DNA from: Prasinococcaceae sp. CCMP 1430 | Taxonomy: Eukaryota; Prasinodermophyta; Palmophyllophyceae; Prasinococcales; Prasinococcaceae | Length of the DNA stretch: 58,728 bases | Assembly (NCBI GenBank): GCA_013416795.1 | Contig: RQSC01000005.1 | Location: forward strand, 419,215 to 477,942 | Direction of reading: 5' to 3' | Shown: positions 1 to 9,146 of the stretch, piece by piece | Layout of the letters: every line of letters begins with the position of its first letter | Position numbering within the stretch: the stretch's first letter is position 1 | Notes under the pieces: generated by a model | Seen by the model: the letters and a program-made list of their open reading frames with translations, nothing else | What the model was told of the DNA's origin: nothing | Databases searched by the model: none | Made by a program: the position numbers and the translations under genes

Positions 1-1349
1 CGCCCGCCGCAACGCCGGTGGCGGCAGCGGTGCGAAAGGCAGCACCCGCTGCGGGGGCTCGGGCGGCCGCGGCCGCGGCTGCTGCGGTGCCGAGAAAGAC
101 CGCGGCGCCCGCCGACGGGGACAAGCCGAAGCCAAGCTCGCACGCCACCAGCGGCGGCGCCAACGCGGCGCGGGCCGCACCGGTGGTGAACGGCCGCAAG
201 CGGAAGGCCTCCGCCGGCCCCATCGGCGACAGGGGACCGACGTGCCACAAGTGCAGCGCGCCGGCGCGCCTGATCGATGAAAGTTCGAGCAAACGCGAGG
301 GCCTGCCCACCGGCCGGCGCTGCCCGACCTGTGCAACCGTGTACCACCTGCACGACTGCGGCAAGCGGTACCTGCGCTGTGGCTTGTTGGACATGCTGGA
401 GCAGTGCCCGATCTGCGCCAAGACGTGCAACTGCGCCGGCGGACCCGTCATGTGCTACGTGACGGCAAGCCGCCTGAGGATGCAGAAGCGGCGCCAGGCG
501 GCCAAGTCCAGGGAGGGCGCCGCAGCGGCGGTGCTCCAAGCCGCGACGAAGGAGGCCTCGGATGCCGTGGGCGTGGCCGCGGCGACATCAGGTGCCCAGG
601 TGCCGGGGATGCCCGTCGCCTCCGCCGCAGGCTGGAACCCCATGATGGCCCTGCCCATGTCGAACGGCCTGATGGCCGCGAAAACGGGCGGGCTCGCGCA
701 GGGCAACGCGCCGCCCATGGACCTGCAAACTGCGGCGCTCTGCATGGCCGCGAAGGGCCTACCAGTCAACGCAGGCATGTTCGCGAACGCGAACGCTTTG
801 CTCCCGGGCGGCCAGGCGAACCTGCTGATGTCGCAAGTGCCGGCGAATCCGAACCTCCAAACGCACGCACTCCTAGCGGCTCTTGCGACCGCGCAGCAGC
901 AGCAGAATGCCCAGGTGCAGCTGCTCAATCAGCTTCAAGAGAAGCTCCAGAAGCAGCGCCAACAACAAGCACAACAGGTGGCTTCGCTCCGGCAGAGTGC
1001 ACAGCAGGCACAGGTCCAGGCGGCGGCCGCAGCCGCAGCCGCAGCCGCAGCCGCTGACCAATCGGCACCGCCCTCGGCCGAGGTGGTTTTGGCGGCCGCG
1101 GCAGCTGCTGGCCTCGGCAGTGGCCTCATGGGCGGCAGCATGGGTTACGGCATGGGCGGCAACATGGGAATCGCGAACCTCCTCGGGCGGGCCGGGGGCG
1201 CCAACCTGGCGGCCAACCTGGCGCCAGCGACAAGCCGGCAGGCGCCAGCGCTGATGCAGGCGCTCGTGCGCCCGGCCCCGCGGCGCACCAGCCCCCCGCC
1301 GAGCAAGTTGGAGCAGACAAGCGCGCCCGCGCGCGCCCCTGTACAATAA
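1..1349 (+). CDS. 4CXXC (CDCA7/MAOA-repressor-R1-like) zinc-finger protein, 5' partial
   Basis: The reading frame is open to the left edge of the window, so the true start lies outside it. About 80 residues in, a cysteine-rich block begins with CHKC, continues through CPTC and a CGKRYLRC segment, and ends with CPICAKTCNC. This spacing resembles the zf-4CXXC_R1 domain of CDCA7-type chromatin proteins in animals and plants, which act in the nucleus. The rest is low-complexity: polyalanine, Gln-rich stretches around nt 890-1010, and a Gly/Met-rich tail. No coiled coil or catalytic domain is visible. A TGTACA overlaps the final codons and may be part of the 3'-end signal. The zinc-finger assignment is reasonable, but the biological role is inferred only from the domain. 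Confidence 0.6.
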   Translation, partial: PAATPVAAAVRKAAPAAGARAAAAAAAAVPRKTAAPADGDKPKPSSHATSGGANAARAAPVVNGRKRKASAGPIGDRGPTCHKCSAPARLIDESSSKREGLPTGRRCPTCATVYHLHDCGKRYLRCGLLDMLEQCPICAKTCNCAGGPVMCYVTASRLRMQKRRQAAKSREGAAAAVLQAATKEASDAVGVAAATSGAQVPGMPVASAAGWNPMMALPMSNGLMAAKTGGLAQGNAPPMDLQTAALCMAAKGLPVNAGMFANANALLPGGQANLLMSQVPANPNLQTHALLAALATAQQQQNAQVQLLNQLQEKLQKQRQQQAQQVASLRQSAQQAQVQAAAAAAAAAAAADQSAPPSAEVVLAAAAAAGLGSGLMGGSMGYGMGGNMGIANLLGRAGGANLAANLAPATSRQAPALMQALVRPAPRRTSPPPSKLEQTSAPARAPVQ

Positions 1350-1508
1350 CAGCGCATGTGCGCACATTTGACATGACATGGTGAGCAGAGGATCGCAGTC
1401 TTTTTGTAAATATGGCCCTGACAAAGGGCTACATTCGAACCCCAGCCCACCGCCCGCGCGCACCGGTCGCTGCGCGCACGTGACTACGAGGGCGCTGCTG
1501 GTGTCGGC

Positions 1509-2867
1509 TCAGCACTCCTCGAGCGCCCATAGCCTGAGGACGCCGTCATCGCCCACCGACGCGAGCGCCACATCGCTGCCAGCGCTGCCCGCGCCGGCTG
1601 CTGGCCGCCACGCGACACAGTTGACGTCTGCCGCGTGCGCGCGCTCAGTGCGGTGCACGACCTCGAGGAACGCCGGCCGCTCTCGTTGCCCTCGCGCCTG
1701 ATGCACCTGACCATCGTGGCTTGGCCGGTCTTGCGGGCGCTGGCGCTTGCTGCCCTTGCTGCGCCCGAAAGCGGTCCCCAGCCACCCGGCGATGCCCACG
1801 CGGCCGCCCGCGGTTCCCACCTCGCCGCTTCCTTCGCTCCCGTCCGCACCAGCCGCCGTCGGACCTTCGCCCATGGCCTCACCGGACATTGCATCGGCAG
1901 CATCGTCGCAGACCCCGCGACTGCACCCCCCGCCACACCTCAGCAGACAAATGGCGTCGTCACCGCCGCCGGTGGCGACGAGGCCACTCGCCTCGATGTC
2001 ATCGGCGCGCTGCCAGTCGACCGTGTATACTGGCCCTTGGTGCACGTCGGGCGCGGCCGTCGCGAGCGTCCAGCCGGAGTGCGCGCCGTCGCTGCTGCCA
2101 GCCCGCCACCACAGTGCGACGTGCCGATCGGCGCCGCAAGTGACCAGACGCGCACCAGCCGTGTCGAAGGCGAGGCCCCACACGGTGGACGAATGCCCCC
2201 CAGGCAGCTCGCCCGCGCCGCCGCCATCGGGGGAAGCCACCACCGAAGCGCCTGGCGTGCCGTCGGACGCCTCCGCGACGCCGAGCGTCTGCGTGCAGTG
2301 CCAGTCGTCTTCATTCATCTCATCGGCCCACACGCGCACGGTATTGTCGTAAGACGCCGACAGGAGCACGGGCTCGGTGGGGTGCCACGCGACGCACTTG
2401 ACGTCGGCAGCGTGGCCACTGAGCACAGCGGCGCAGTCGAACTCGTTGTCCTCCTCGGCCGCCCACACCCAAACGGTTCGGTCGCGTCCGCATGTCGCAA
2501 GCAGCTCGCCTCCGGCGCCCCAGGCGACTGCCTTGACCTCGCTTTCATGGCCCTCCAGCACTGCCCGCTGCACCCACTCGCCGCCCGCGCCCTGCTCCTC
2601 GTACACCACCACCGTGCCGTCGAACGCGGCTGCCGCGAACCGCCGCCCGCACGGCGAGAGCGCCACGCGCCGCACGGTGCGTGCAGCGACCGCATCGACC
2701 TCGCCAACGCACTCCCAAACCCCGCCGACGAGAGCCCACACGCGCACGCATCGGTCCGCGCCGCACGTGAGCACGCGGCGCCCAGCCGCGTCCCACGCGC
2801 AGCACCACGCCGCCGAGCCGTCCGCCGACGCCGGCAGCGCCGCCACCTCGCGCAGCCGAGGGGCCAT
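1509..2867 (-). CDS. CIAO1: CIAO1-like WD40 protein of cytosolic Fe-S assembly
   Basis: Single exon of 452 residues, starting at the ATG complementary to 2865-2867. It is a WD40 beta-propeller whose repeats closely match CIAO1: WCCAWDAAGRRVLTCGADR in repeat 1, LEGHESEVKAVAW in repeat 3 and VKCVAWHPTEPVLLSASYD in repeat 4. CIAO1 is the scaffold of the cytosolic iron-sulfur targeting complex (with MMS19 and CIAO2B), which delivers Fe-S clusters to cytosolic and nuclear enzymes including DNA polymerases and helicases. It is longer than the animal protein (about 340 residues) because of a Gly/Ser-rich insertion of about 90 residues before the last blades. It lies head-to-head with RAD51 across an 884-bp spacer, so the two may share a bidirectional promoter. 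Confidence 0.9.
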   Translation of the reverse strand: MAPRLREVAALPASADGSAAWCCAWDAAGRRVLTCGADRCVRVWALVGGVWECVGEVDAVAARTVRRVALSPCGRRFAAAAFDGTVVVYEEQGAGGEWVQRAVLEGHESEVKAVAWGAGGELLATCGRDRTVWVWAAEEDNEFDCAAVLSGHAADVKCVAWHPTEPVLLSASYDNTVRVWADEMNEDDWHCTQTLGVAEASDGTPGASVVASPDGGGAGELPGGHSSTVWGLAFDTAGARLVTCGADRHVALWWRAGSSDGAHSGWTLATAAPDVHQGPVYTVDWQRADDIEASGLVATGGGDDAICLLRCGGGCSRGVCDDAADAMSGEAMGEGPTAAGADGSEGSGEVGTAGGRVGIAGWLGTAFGRSKGSKRQRPQDRPSHDGQVHQARGQRERPAFLEVVHRTERAHAADVNCVAWRPAAGAGSAGSDVALASVGDDGVLRLWALEEC

Positions 2868-3751
2868 GCCGCCGTGCGGCCGCCCGCCTCCCGCGCCGCT
2901 CCGCCAACGTGCGACGGTGGAGCCTCCGGGACACCAACCCGTCTCGCCCCGACGACGCTACGTCGCCGCCCTTCCCTTCTCTCCCGCCGCCCCCCCTCCC
3001 CCACTCTCGCTCGCGGTGTGCCGCCGCCCCCCACGCTGCGCAGCGCGGCACGGCCGCCGCCGCCTCGCGCGCAGGCATTCGGGCGCCGCCGGGCGCCATT
3101 GGCCCCGCCATCGACACTTCACCCCGTCGTTTACACACACATCACATTCACATGTCATTTCGTCGCACGACGCGCGGATTCCCCCATTGAAATGACGCCA
3201 TCCGTAATATTATTAGACCCTACCCTAACTATAACCTCAACCTTCCGAGACCGGCGCCGGGCCGACGCGCGGCTGCTCCCGGCCATGCGCTGTGACGTAG
3301 GTAGGGTTTGCTTCATGGCGCGGGCGACCCTTCGGGTTTAGCCCGGCGTTTTGCAGTTCATTCGCATGCGCATCGGCGCGCGCGCGCGCGCGTGGGGTTG
3401 GTTTGGGGTTTTTTGGCGGAGGCGGCGCGCGCGCGCGCGCCTCCGCGCGCGGCGCGCCGACGCAGCCTCGGAAATGTTCGCGAGGCCTCAGACGGATGCG
3501 TTTTGATGGCGAGGCGCGCGGAGCCGCGCCGCGCGGAATGGCCGTCCCGCCGGAAAATCTTTGAACGCGGGGCGAAAGGCGCGCGCGCGGATGCGCGGCG
3601 ACGCCGCGCCACACGCCGCGCGGCCGTCGCGCAAGAGGGCGGGCGAGGGGCGCAGGGCGAGGCGGGGGCGGCAGGGAGAGAGAGAGGAAGCTGCTGCGGG
3701 GGGCGCTGGGTGGGCGCGTGGCGCTCCAGGCAGGCGGCCAGGCCGGCAGCC
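2868..3751. promoter_or_regulatory. Divergent CIAO1/RAD51 promoter region with AT-rich island
   Basis: This 884-bp spacer separates the two start codons. It is mostly GC-rich and low-complexity, with GC-dinucleotide runs near 3380-3395 and 3424-3440. An AT-rich island lies at about 3180-3245 and carries TTAGACCCTACCCTAAC (3213-3229) and ATAACCTCAACC (3231-3242). Related motifs recur in other head-to-head spacers of the window. No gene is supported here; the long open frames are GC-rich shadows. Confidence 0.45.
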
Positions 3752-4910
3752 ATGGCGGCGGCCGTCGCCGAGCAGGTGATGCAGGAGAACGTGGAGATGC
3801 AGGACGAGGAGGAGCAGATGGACACCGGGCCGGTGCCGCTGCAGGCGCTGGAGGGGCAGATCACGGGCATCACGTCCGGTGACCTCAAGAAGCTCATCGA
3901 CGCGGGCTTCACGACTATGGAGGCAGTGGGCCGCTCGACGAAGAAGTCGCTCATCGAAGTCAAGGGCATCAGGTGCGTCCGCGTGGCGCGCTCTGCGCAC
4001 TGGCCGGCAGGCGCGCGCGCACACGCGCTGTATCCCTGCCTGCTGGCAGCCGCTGTGTCTGACCCCGACCACACGCGCACGCGAACGTAGCGAGAACAAA
4101 GCGGACAAGCTCATGGAGTACATCTCCAACCACCTGCAGATGGGGTTCACCAGCGCGGCCGACCACGCGCTGCAGCGTCAGGACATGGTGATGGTGTCGA
4201 CGGGCGCAAAGGAGCTCGACAAGATTCTCGAGGGCGGGCTGGAGACGGGGTCCATCACGGAGATCTACGGCGAGTTCCGCACAGGCAAGACGCAGCTCTG
4301 TCATACGCTGTGCGTGACGTGCCAGCTGCCAATGGACCAGGGCGGGGGCGAGGGCAAGGCGTTGTATATCGACACGGAGGGCACATTCCGCCCGCAGCGC
4401 CTCGTGCAGATCGCCGAGCGCTTCGGCCTGAACGCGCAGGACGTGCTGGACAACGTGGCGTACGCGCGCGCGTACAATAGCGACCACCAGAGCCAGCTGC
4501 TCCTGCAGGCCGCCAGTATGATGACCGAGCAGCGCTTCGCGCTGCTGATCGTCGACAGTGCGACTGCGCTCTACCGCACGGACTACAACGGCCGTGGGGA
4601 GCTGAGCGCGCGCCAGGTGCACCTCGGCAGGTTCCTGAGGAGCCTGCAGCGGCTAGCCGACGAATTCGGCATCGCGGTCGTGGTGACCAACCAGGTCGTG
4701 GCCAAGGTCGACGGTGGCCCCATGGCATTCGGGCCACAGATCGCGCCCATCGGCGGCAACATCATTGCGCATGCCAGCACCACGCGCCTCTGGCTCAAGA
4801 AGGGCCGCGGCGAGAACCGCGTGTGCAAGATCGTTTGCTCGCCGAGTTTGCCCGAGGCAGACGCGGAGTTCGCGATCTCGCCCGAGGGCGTGGTCGACAG
4901 CAAGGGCTAA
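3752..4910 (+). CDS. RAD51: RAD51 recombinase
   Basis: Two exons: 3752-3972 and 4091-4910, with a 118-bp GT-AG intron. Joining them restores the family sequence KGISENKADK at the splice point and gives a 346-residue protein, the usual RAD51 length. The N-terminal helix-hairpin-helix region is followed by the RecA core: Walker A GEFRTGKT at about residues 134-141, Walker B LLIVDS at about 225-230, the [17 protein letters not shown] segment, and the L2 region near [16 protein letters not shown]51 forms the nucleoprotein filament that performs strand exchange in homologous recombination in the nucleus. The L2-to-C-terminal sequence fits RAD51 better than DMC1. It is divergent from CIAO1 and tail-to-tail with the LSM11-like gene. 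Confidence 0.95.
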
Positions 4911-5339
4911 ATCCCTCCCCCGGCCCCCCTCTCCCGACACCCAACCCCTCCACACACACATACGCTTCTCCACACGTGTGCCCGGCGGCGCCGCCGCAAG
5001 CTCAGGGCTGGCACTGCGTGCGGCTAATTCGCCGCAGGTCGGCTGCCCATGTAACACTATGATCCCCTCCCCATGTTATTGGTGGGAGGCGCCAACGTCC
5101 TGTGACACGCGCTGCCCGCCGCGCCGCTCTACTCGCGGGCGCGCCCTGAGTGAGCAGAGCGCCCGACTCGAGCCTGTGATAGTGATTGAACTGAGGTGTG
5201 CCGACTGTGCATGTGTCGCGAGGCAAACCCCATTATTAGTCTAGACTAGTCGTCTAGAGTAGCGAGCGCGCGACACGCGACCACAAGGAGACGCGCTCGC
5301 CCTCGCACCTCACGGCGCGGCTCCGCGGCCGCGCTCGCG
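4911..5339. other. Convergent spacer RAD51/LSM11-like
   Basis: This 429-bp tail-to-tail spacer holds no supported gene. It has a TGTAAC at 5050-5055 that fits the 3'-end signal seen elsewhere, and a perfect palindrome AGTCTAGACT at 5238-5247 followed by ACTAGT. Long C-rich and CA-rich runs follow the RAD51 stop. Confidence 0.5.
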
Positions 5340-6229
5340 CTATCGCCTGCGCAGGGGGGCGTTGACATCATCGATCGCCACTAGCACGACCTGGTCGCCG
5401 CGCAGAAAAATTTGGGCCATGTGCCGCGTGCGGTGCTGCTGCCGCGACCGCAACTTCCTCCCGCCCGTGCCCTGCTCCTGTGCGCCTATGGCATCGGCAG
5501 CGCCGCCGACGGCCGCGAGGTGACGCGGTGTCGCGAGCACGGTGTAGACCTCGTCAACATCGCGAAGTACCATGTTGAAGTGGCGGTCGAAGGCCACGAC
5601 GAAGCCCACGGCCACGCCCCGCACGCCGCGCGCGTGACGCGTCGTCACGCGCACGCGTCGCCGCCCGGCAAAGGCGCTCGCGAGCACGCGCAGCGGGCCC
5701 TCCGGCGCCTCCTCCCTGCCCGCGCCACTGAGCTCTTGACGCAGCGAGCGCTTCACGGCGGCGGCTACCGGCGTGCGCCCGGGAGCGCGCGGGTCAGCCG
5801 AGGGCGCGCATCTCGCCAGCGGCGAGCGCGCCGGCAAAAGGCACTGCGGCAGCACTCACCGGCTGCCCGCTCGACGAGGGTGGTCGCTCGCGCGCGCCTC
5901 TGCGCGGCAGCGTCTGCAGCCATGCGGCTCGCCTTCATCCTCTCCTGCGTGGCAATCGACTCGGCCGTGCGGCGATGGCGCTCGCCGCGATTGGCTTGAG
6001 CTTCGGGCATCTCGGCGGGCAGCAGGCCCACGCATCGGCTCAGGTTGTCGAGCGGCGGGGCAGTGACGTCCGGAGGCTGAAGCCCGGGAGCGCGCAGCGC
6101 CGCGAGCGCATCGAACCCGTCCGACAGGAAGTCTAGCGCACCGGCCCGGCCTTTGTCTTCCGCAGCGCCGCCCGCGCTGCTCGCACCGCCTGCGCTGCCT
6201 GCAGCGCTTGCGGCGCCCGCACCGCCCAT
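5340..6229 (-). CDS. LSM11: LSM11-like U7 snRNP Sm-like protein
   Basis: Two exons on the minus strand: 6229-5860 and 5764-5340, with a 95-bp intron opening with GTGAGT. The phases match and give 264 residues. The Sm1 motif, about residues 161-196, reads RGVRGVAVGFVVAFD then RHFNMVLRDVDE. The Sm2 motif near the C-terminus contains QIFLRGDQVVLVAI. This bipartite Sm fold, with the phrase FxVAFDxxxNMxLxDVDE, is typical of LSM11, which replaces SmD2 in the U7 snRNP that cleaves replication-dependent histone pre-mRNAs in animals. The N-terminal part is Ala/Gly-rich with a basic helix near residues 100-140. A less specific SmD2/LSM relative remains possible, but the extended linker between Sm1 and Sm2 also fits LSM11. 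Confidence 0.75.
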
Positions 6230-6661
6230 CCCACCGTATATCCCCTTGCAGTGGGTGCGCAAAGAGCGGGAGCGTGGCTTCAACTCCTCCCTCCCCTCCC
6301 TCCCGTGACCCCTCCCCCCTGCCCCCGCGGTCCCTGCCCTCGCACGCCCTCTCCCCCGAGCGCCGCTAAGGCGGCAGCTGCCGCTGCCGCGCGGCGCATG
6401 CGCTGTGTGGCACGCCGCGCGCCAATGGTCAGACGGCCCAATCTGACGGACCGCGCTCGCCGGCGCGCGCACTAGCGCCTGGGGGTGCCCACATGGCCAA
6501 CGGGGTACGGGCTACCGCGCAGGGGCAGTCACGTGCGCGCGTGAGCGCCACACGCTCTCTCGCGCTCTCATGCGCACGCACGGCGCTTCGAGTGACGGGG
6601 CCACGCGCGCGCTCGTGCGTGGCCCAGGGCGCGCTATTAATAAGGCAGGGAGCGCCACGCG
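6230..6661. other. Spacer upstream of LSM11-like gene
   Basis: This 432-bp tandem spacer lies between the LSM11-like start and the stop of the ARM-like gene. C-rich and CT-rich runs occur at about 6285-6345. It presumably holds the LSM11-like promoter and the 3' UTR of the ARM-like gene. Nothing else is recognised. Confidence 0.4.
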
Positions 6662-7538
6662 CTAGTCGCCGCTCTCGCCGCTGAGCTCGAGCGCCCGGAG
6701 CGCGCGCGCGGCGGCGGCGGCGGCGCCAGCGGCGGCCTTCGTCTCTGGTGTATCTCCGCCTGGGGGGGGAATGCGCCGGGAGGCTCTGTTAGCAGATGCG
6801 CGTATGGACGGGTGTGGTACAAACGGACGCGAACAGCGGAGCTTCTCTTCCCCTCCTGGCACGCACAGACGCATCCATTCGGCGGCGCACGTACCTCCTT
6901 CCGCTGCCCTTTTCGCGCTATCCTCCAGGTCTCTGAGCGCACTCATAGCTCCAGCGTCGCGCGCCGCCTGCAGCCCGCCAGGGGTGCGGACTATGTTGGC
7001 CCCGCCGCTCGACGCTGCGCGTTTGGCCTCCTCGGCAGTGCGCGCGGCGATGCGCCGCTCGGACGGACGCGCCGCAGCGAGCGCCTCGAGTGCGCCGGCC
7101 GCTGCGGCGGCGTCAGCGGGATCCTCCGCACGCGCGAAATCCGCGAGCGGCTCGGTCACGCCTGCCTCGATCGCGGCGGTCGCGCGCCCCGCGCTTCCGA
7201 GCGTGCATGCACGAAGCGCAGAGGCGGCCGCACGCTTGGGGCCGCTCGCGTGCCCCTCGCACAGGATGCGCGCGAGGATGCCAAAGGTGTCGCGCGGAGG
7301 CGCAGCTCGACGGACGTGCGCAGCGGCGCACGCCTCCGCGCCCTCCTCGCCCGTGGTCGCCAATGCAGCCAGTGCGAGACACACGTTGCGCTTGACGGTG
7401 GCGACGCGCGCCTCTGCGGCGAGCAGGATGAGCGCCTCAGGCACCTTGGCGTCGGCGAGGTCGCGCACCGTCCCTGGGGGGGCGCCCTCGCCGTCCGCGC
7501 GTCGGCTCCGCGCAATGGCGGCGGCCGCCGTCTGCGGG
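6662..7538 (-). CDS. ARM-repeat-like protein of unknown function, 5' exon unresolved
   Basis: Two exons can be followed on the minus strand: 7538-6895 and 6759-6662. The 135-bp intron has donor GTACGT and a C-rich acceptor, and the phases match. Sequence before 7538 looks like an acceptor (CTTCTTCCGCAG), so at least one upstream exon is missing from the model; I could not find one with matching phase. The protein is helical and Ala-rich, with segments such as VKRNVCLALAALATTG and AAASALRACTLGSAG that resemble degenerate armadillo/HEAT helices. The C-terminus is ALRALELSGESGD. No catalytic motif is visible. It is divergent from the AlgH gene. Confidence 0.5.
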
Positions 7539-8039
7539 CTGCGGAAGAAGTGAGGCGCCGGTCTCCCCTGTCCCTCGCGCCCTGCCGCGCGCTCAGCTCG
7601 CACCCAGGCCCCCTCCCCCCCCCCTCACCCTCGCGCCCCCTTGGCCCTGTGGCACCGCCCGCATGCTCAGCCGCCGCCGGCCCGGCCCCGCATGCCGGCC
7701 GCCAGCCAGGACCCCCCCGGCGCTGGATCCCGGGCATCGACGAACGAGTCCCCGGTTCCGCCCCACCACATCGACCGTGCGTCCGGCGTCAGACCCGGTC
7801 CAATCGACCGTTTGTGGGTGTGCCGACTTCAGTCATGTTTTGTCTCTGCGGCCTGCGCTCTGCAGTACGTACACGCGCACAGTGCTGTACACTCTGGTTA
7901 AGGTTTGGTGTTTGAGGTATAGACCCTACCTCCTTGCGCGGAGTTATCCCGCGCGCGCGCGCGCGTGGCGCCCGTCGGCGCGCGCGCGCGCGCCNACTCG
8001 ACGCGCGCGGCGCGCCTTGCTCCTCTCGGGCCGCGGGCG
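7539..8039. promoter_or_regulatory. Divergent ARM-like/AlgH spacer with single-N position
   Basis: This spacer probably contains the first exon of the ARM-like gene and the promoter of AlgH. An AT-richer stretch at about 7885-7930 carries GGTTAAGGTTTGG (7896-7908) and TATAGACCCTACC (7918-7930), both related to motifs in other head-to-head spacers. GC-dinucleotide runs (7951-7964 and 7979-7994) abut a single N at 7995, which may mark an uncertain base or an assembly join. Confidence 0.45.
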
Positions 8040-8915
8040 ATGGCGCGGGCTCTGGCCGCGCAAGGTGGGCCGCGGTGCAGCGGCGCGGGCCGGCGCTGCG
8101 CCCGCGCGCCCAGGCGCTCCCGCGCTCTCGCGCAGCAGGGCGCCTCCGGCGTGCCAGGGAGTGACGGTGAGGACTGGCGCACGTTCCGCGCGCGTCTGGT
8201 TGCGAACGAGGCGCACGTCCTGGGCCGCGGACACGGCACCAAGAGCTCCCCGCAGGACGGCAAGCACGGGGCGGCCGGCGCCGCTGATGCCGGGGCTGAA
8301 AAGCCAGAGGGCTTCGACGGCGCGCGGTGGGCGCACTCACTGTCGCGGCCCGAGGCAGGCGGCCTCCTACTGGCGCGGGAAGACCTCGACGGCGGGTGGT
8401 TTGGACGCTCGGTGGTGCTGCTGTTCGAGCACCGCGACACCGAGGGTACGATGGGCGTTATCCTCAACAGACCGACGCGCGCGACGCTCGGACAGCTCGT
8501 GCAAAACCTCCCCGTCGCTTCGAAGCTTGCGCGATGCAAGGACCTCCCTGTGAATCTCGGTGGGCCTGTGGACACGTCCAGCCTGCTCGCTGTGTCGTCC
8601 AAGAATGTGCAGGGCGCGCGGCGAATCGTCGACGGCATGTACGTCCTCGGCATAAATGACGCCGCGGACGCGCTCTGCACGGGCGACATCGCCCCCCGTG
8701 AGCTCCATTTGTTCATGGGGTACTCCGGTTGGGCGCCACACCAGCTCAAGAGCGAGATCGACCACGGCGGATGGTGGTGCGGTGCCGCCGATGCGAGCTC
8801 GGTGCTCGTCCCGTCGCGCTGCCAGGAGGGTGCCGTGCCCGCCGTGGGTTCCGCTGAGTTGCTTGAGAACGAAAGCTCCATGTGGGAGGACCTGAAAGCG
8901 CGCATTGGGCACTGA
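8040..8915 (+). CDS. AlgH/UPF0301 (DUF179) family protein, probably plastid
   Basis: Single exon of 291 residues from the first ATG downstream of the single N. The first 40 residues are rich in Ala, Arg and Ser with few acidic residues, which fits a plastid transit peptide. The conserved domain occupies the C-terminal two thirds: GGLLLAREDL, SVVLLFEHRDTEGTMGVILNR, NLGGPVD and LFMGYSGWAPHQLKSEI are hallmarks of AlgH/UPF0301 proteins. The family occurs in bacteria and plastids; its biochemical role is not well defined, and no enzymatic residues can be named here. It is tail-to-tail with the TMEM184 gene, with a 231-bp spacer. Confidence 0.85.
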   Translation: MARALAAQGGPRCSGAGRRCARAPRRSRALAQQGASGVPGSDGEDWRTFRARLVANEAHVLGRGHGTKSSPQDGKHGAAGAADAGAEKPEGFDGARWAHSLSRPEAGGLLLAREDLDGGWFGRSVVLLFEHRDTEGTMGVILNRPTRATLGQLVQNLPVASKLARCKDLPVNLGGPVDTSSLLAVSSKNVQGARRIVDGMYVLGINDAADALCTGDIAPRELHLFMGYSGWAPHQLKSEIDHGGWWCGAADASSVLVPSRCQEGAVPAVGSAELLENESSMWEDLKARIGH

Positions 8916-9091
8916 GCTGCGTGCCGCCTCTGCCGCCCTCCCACCACTGAAAGACGGAGGCCATATGGCAAGCCACCCTACATTTAGCAGAGAGGCCGAC
9001 TGCCCGTGCAGTCGACCGACAGCAACGCACCGACACAGCATGCGCGCAAGAGGTACTGAGACAAAAACGTGCGGGCGCAGCCACGTCCCCC

Positions 9092-9137
9092 TGTACTGTA
9101 ATTCTACTGAGAAGAGATACAAGAGAGATTTCGTACA
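9092..9137. terminator. Probable 3'-end signals for AlgH (+) and TMEM184 (-)
   Basis: TGTAC (9092-9096) and TGTAA (9097-9101) lie about 180 bp after the AlgH stop. On the other strand TGTAC (9137-9133) lies 10 bp after the TMEM184 stop. They resemble the green-algal UGUAA polyadenylation element. Confidence 0.4.
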
Positions 9138-9146
9138 GTAGTGCGG

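Noticed and set aside
1425-1445. tRNA T-arm-like string with TTCGA
   Set aside because: The flanking bases do not pair into a T stem and no acceptor or anticodon arm can be drawn.
1635-3341. 568-residue open frame antisense to CIAO1
   Set aside because: Its composition is Arg/Pro/Ala-rich and it mirrors a well-supported WD40 gene; GC-rich DNA leaves antisense frames open.
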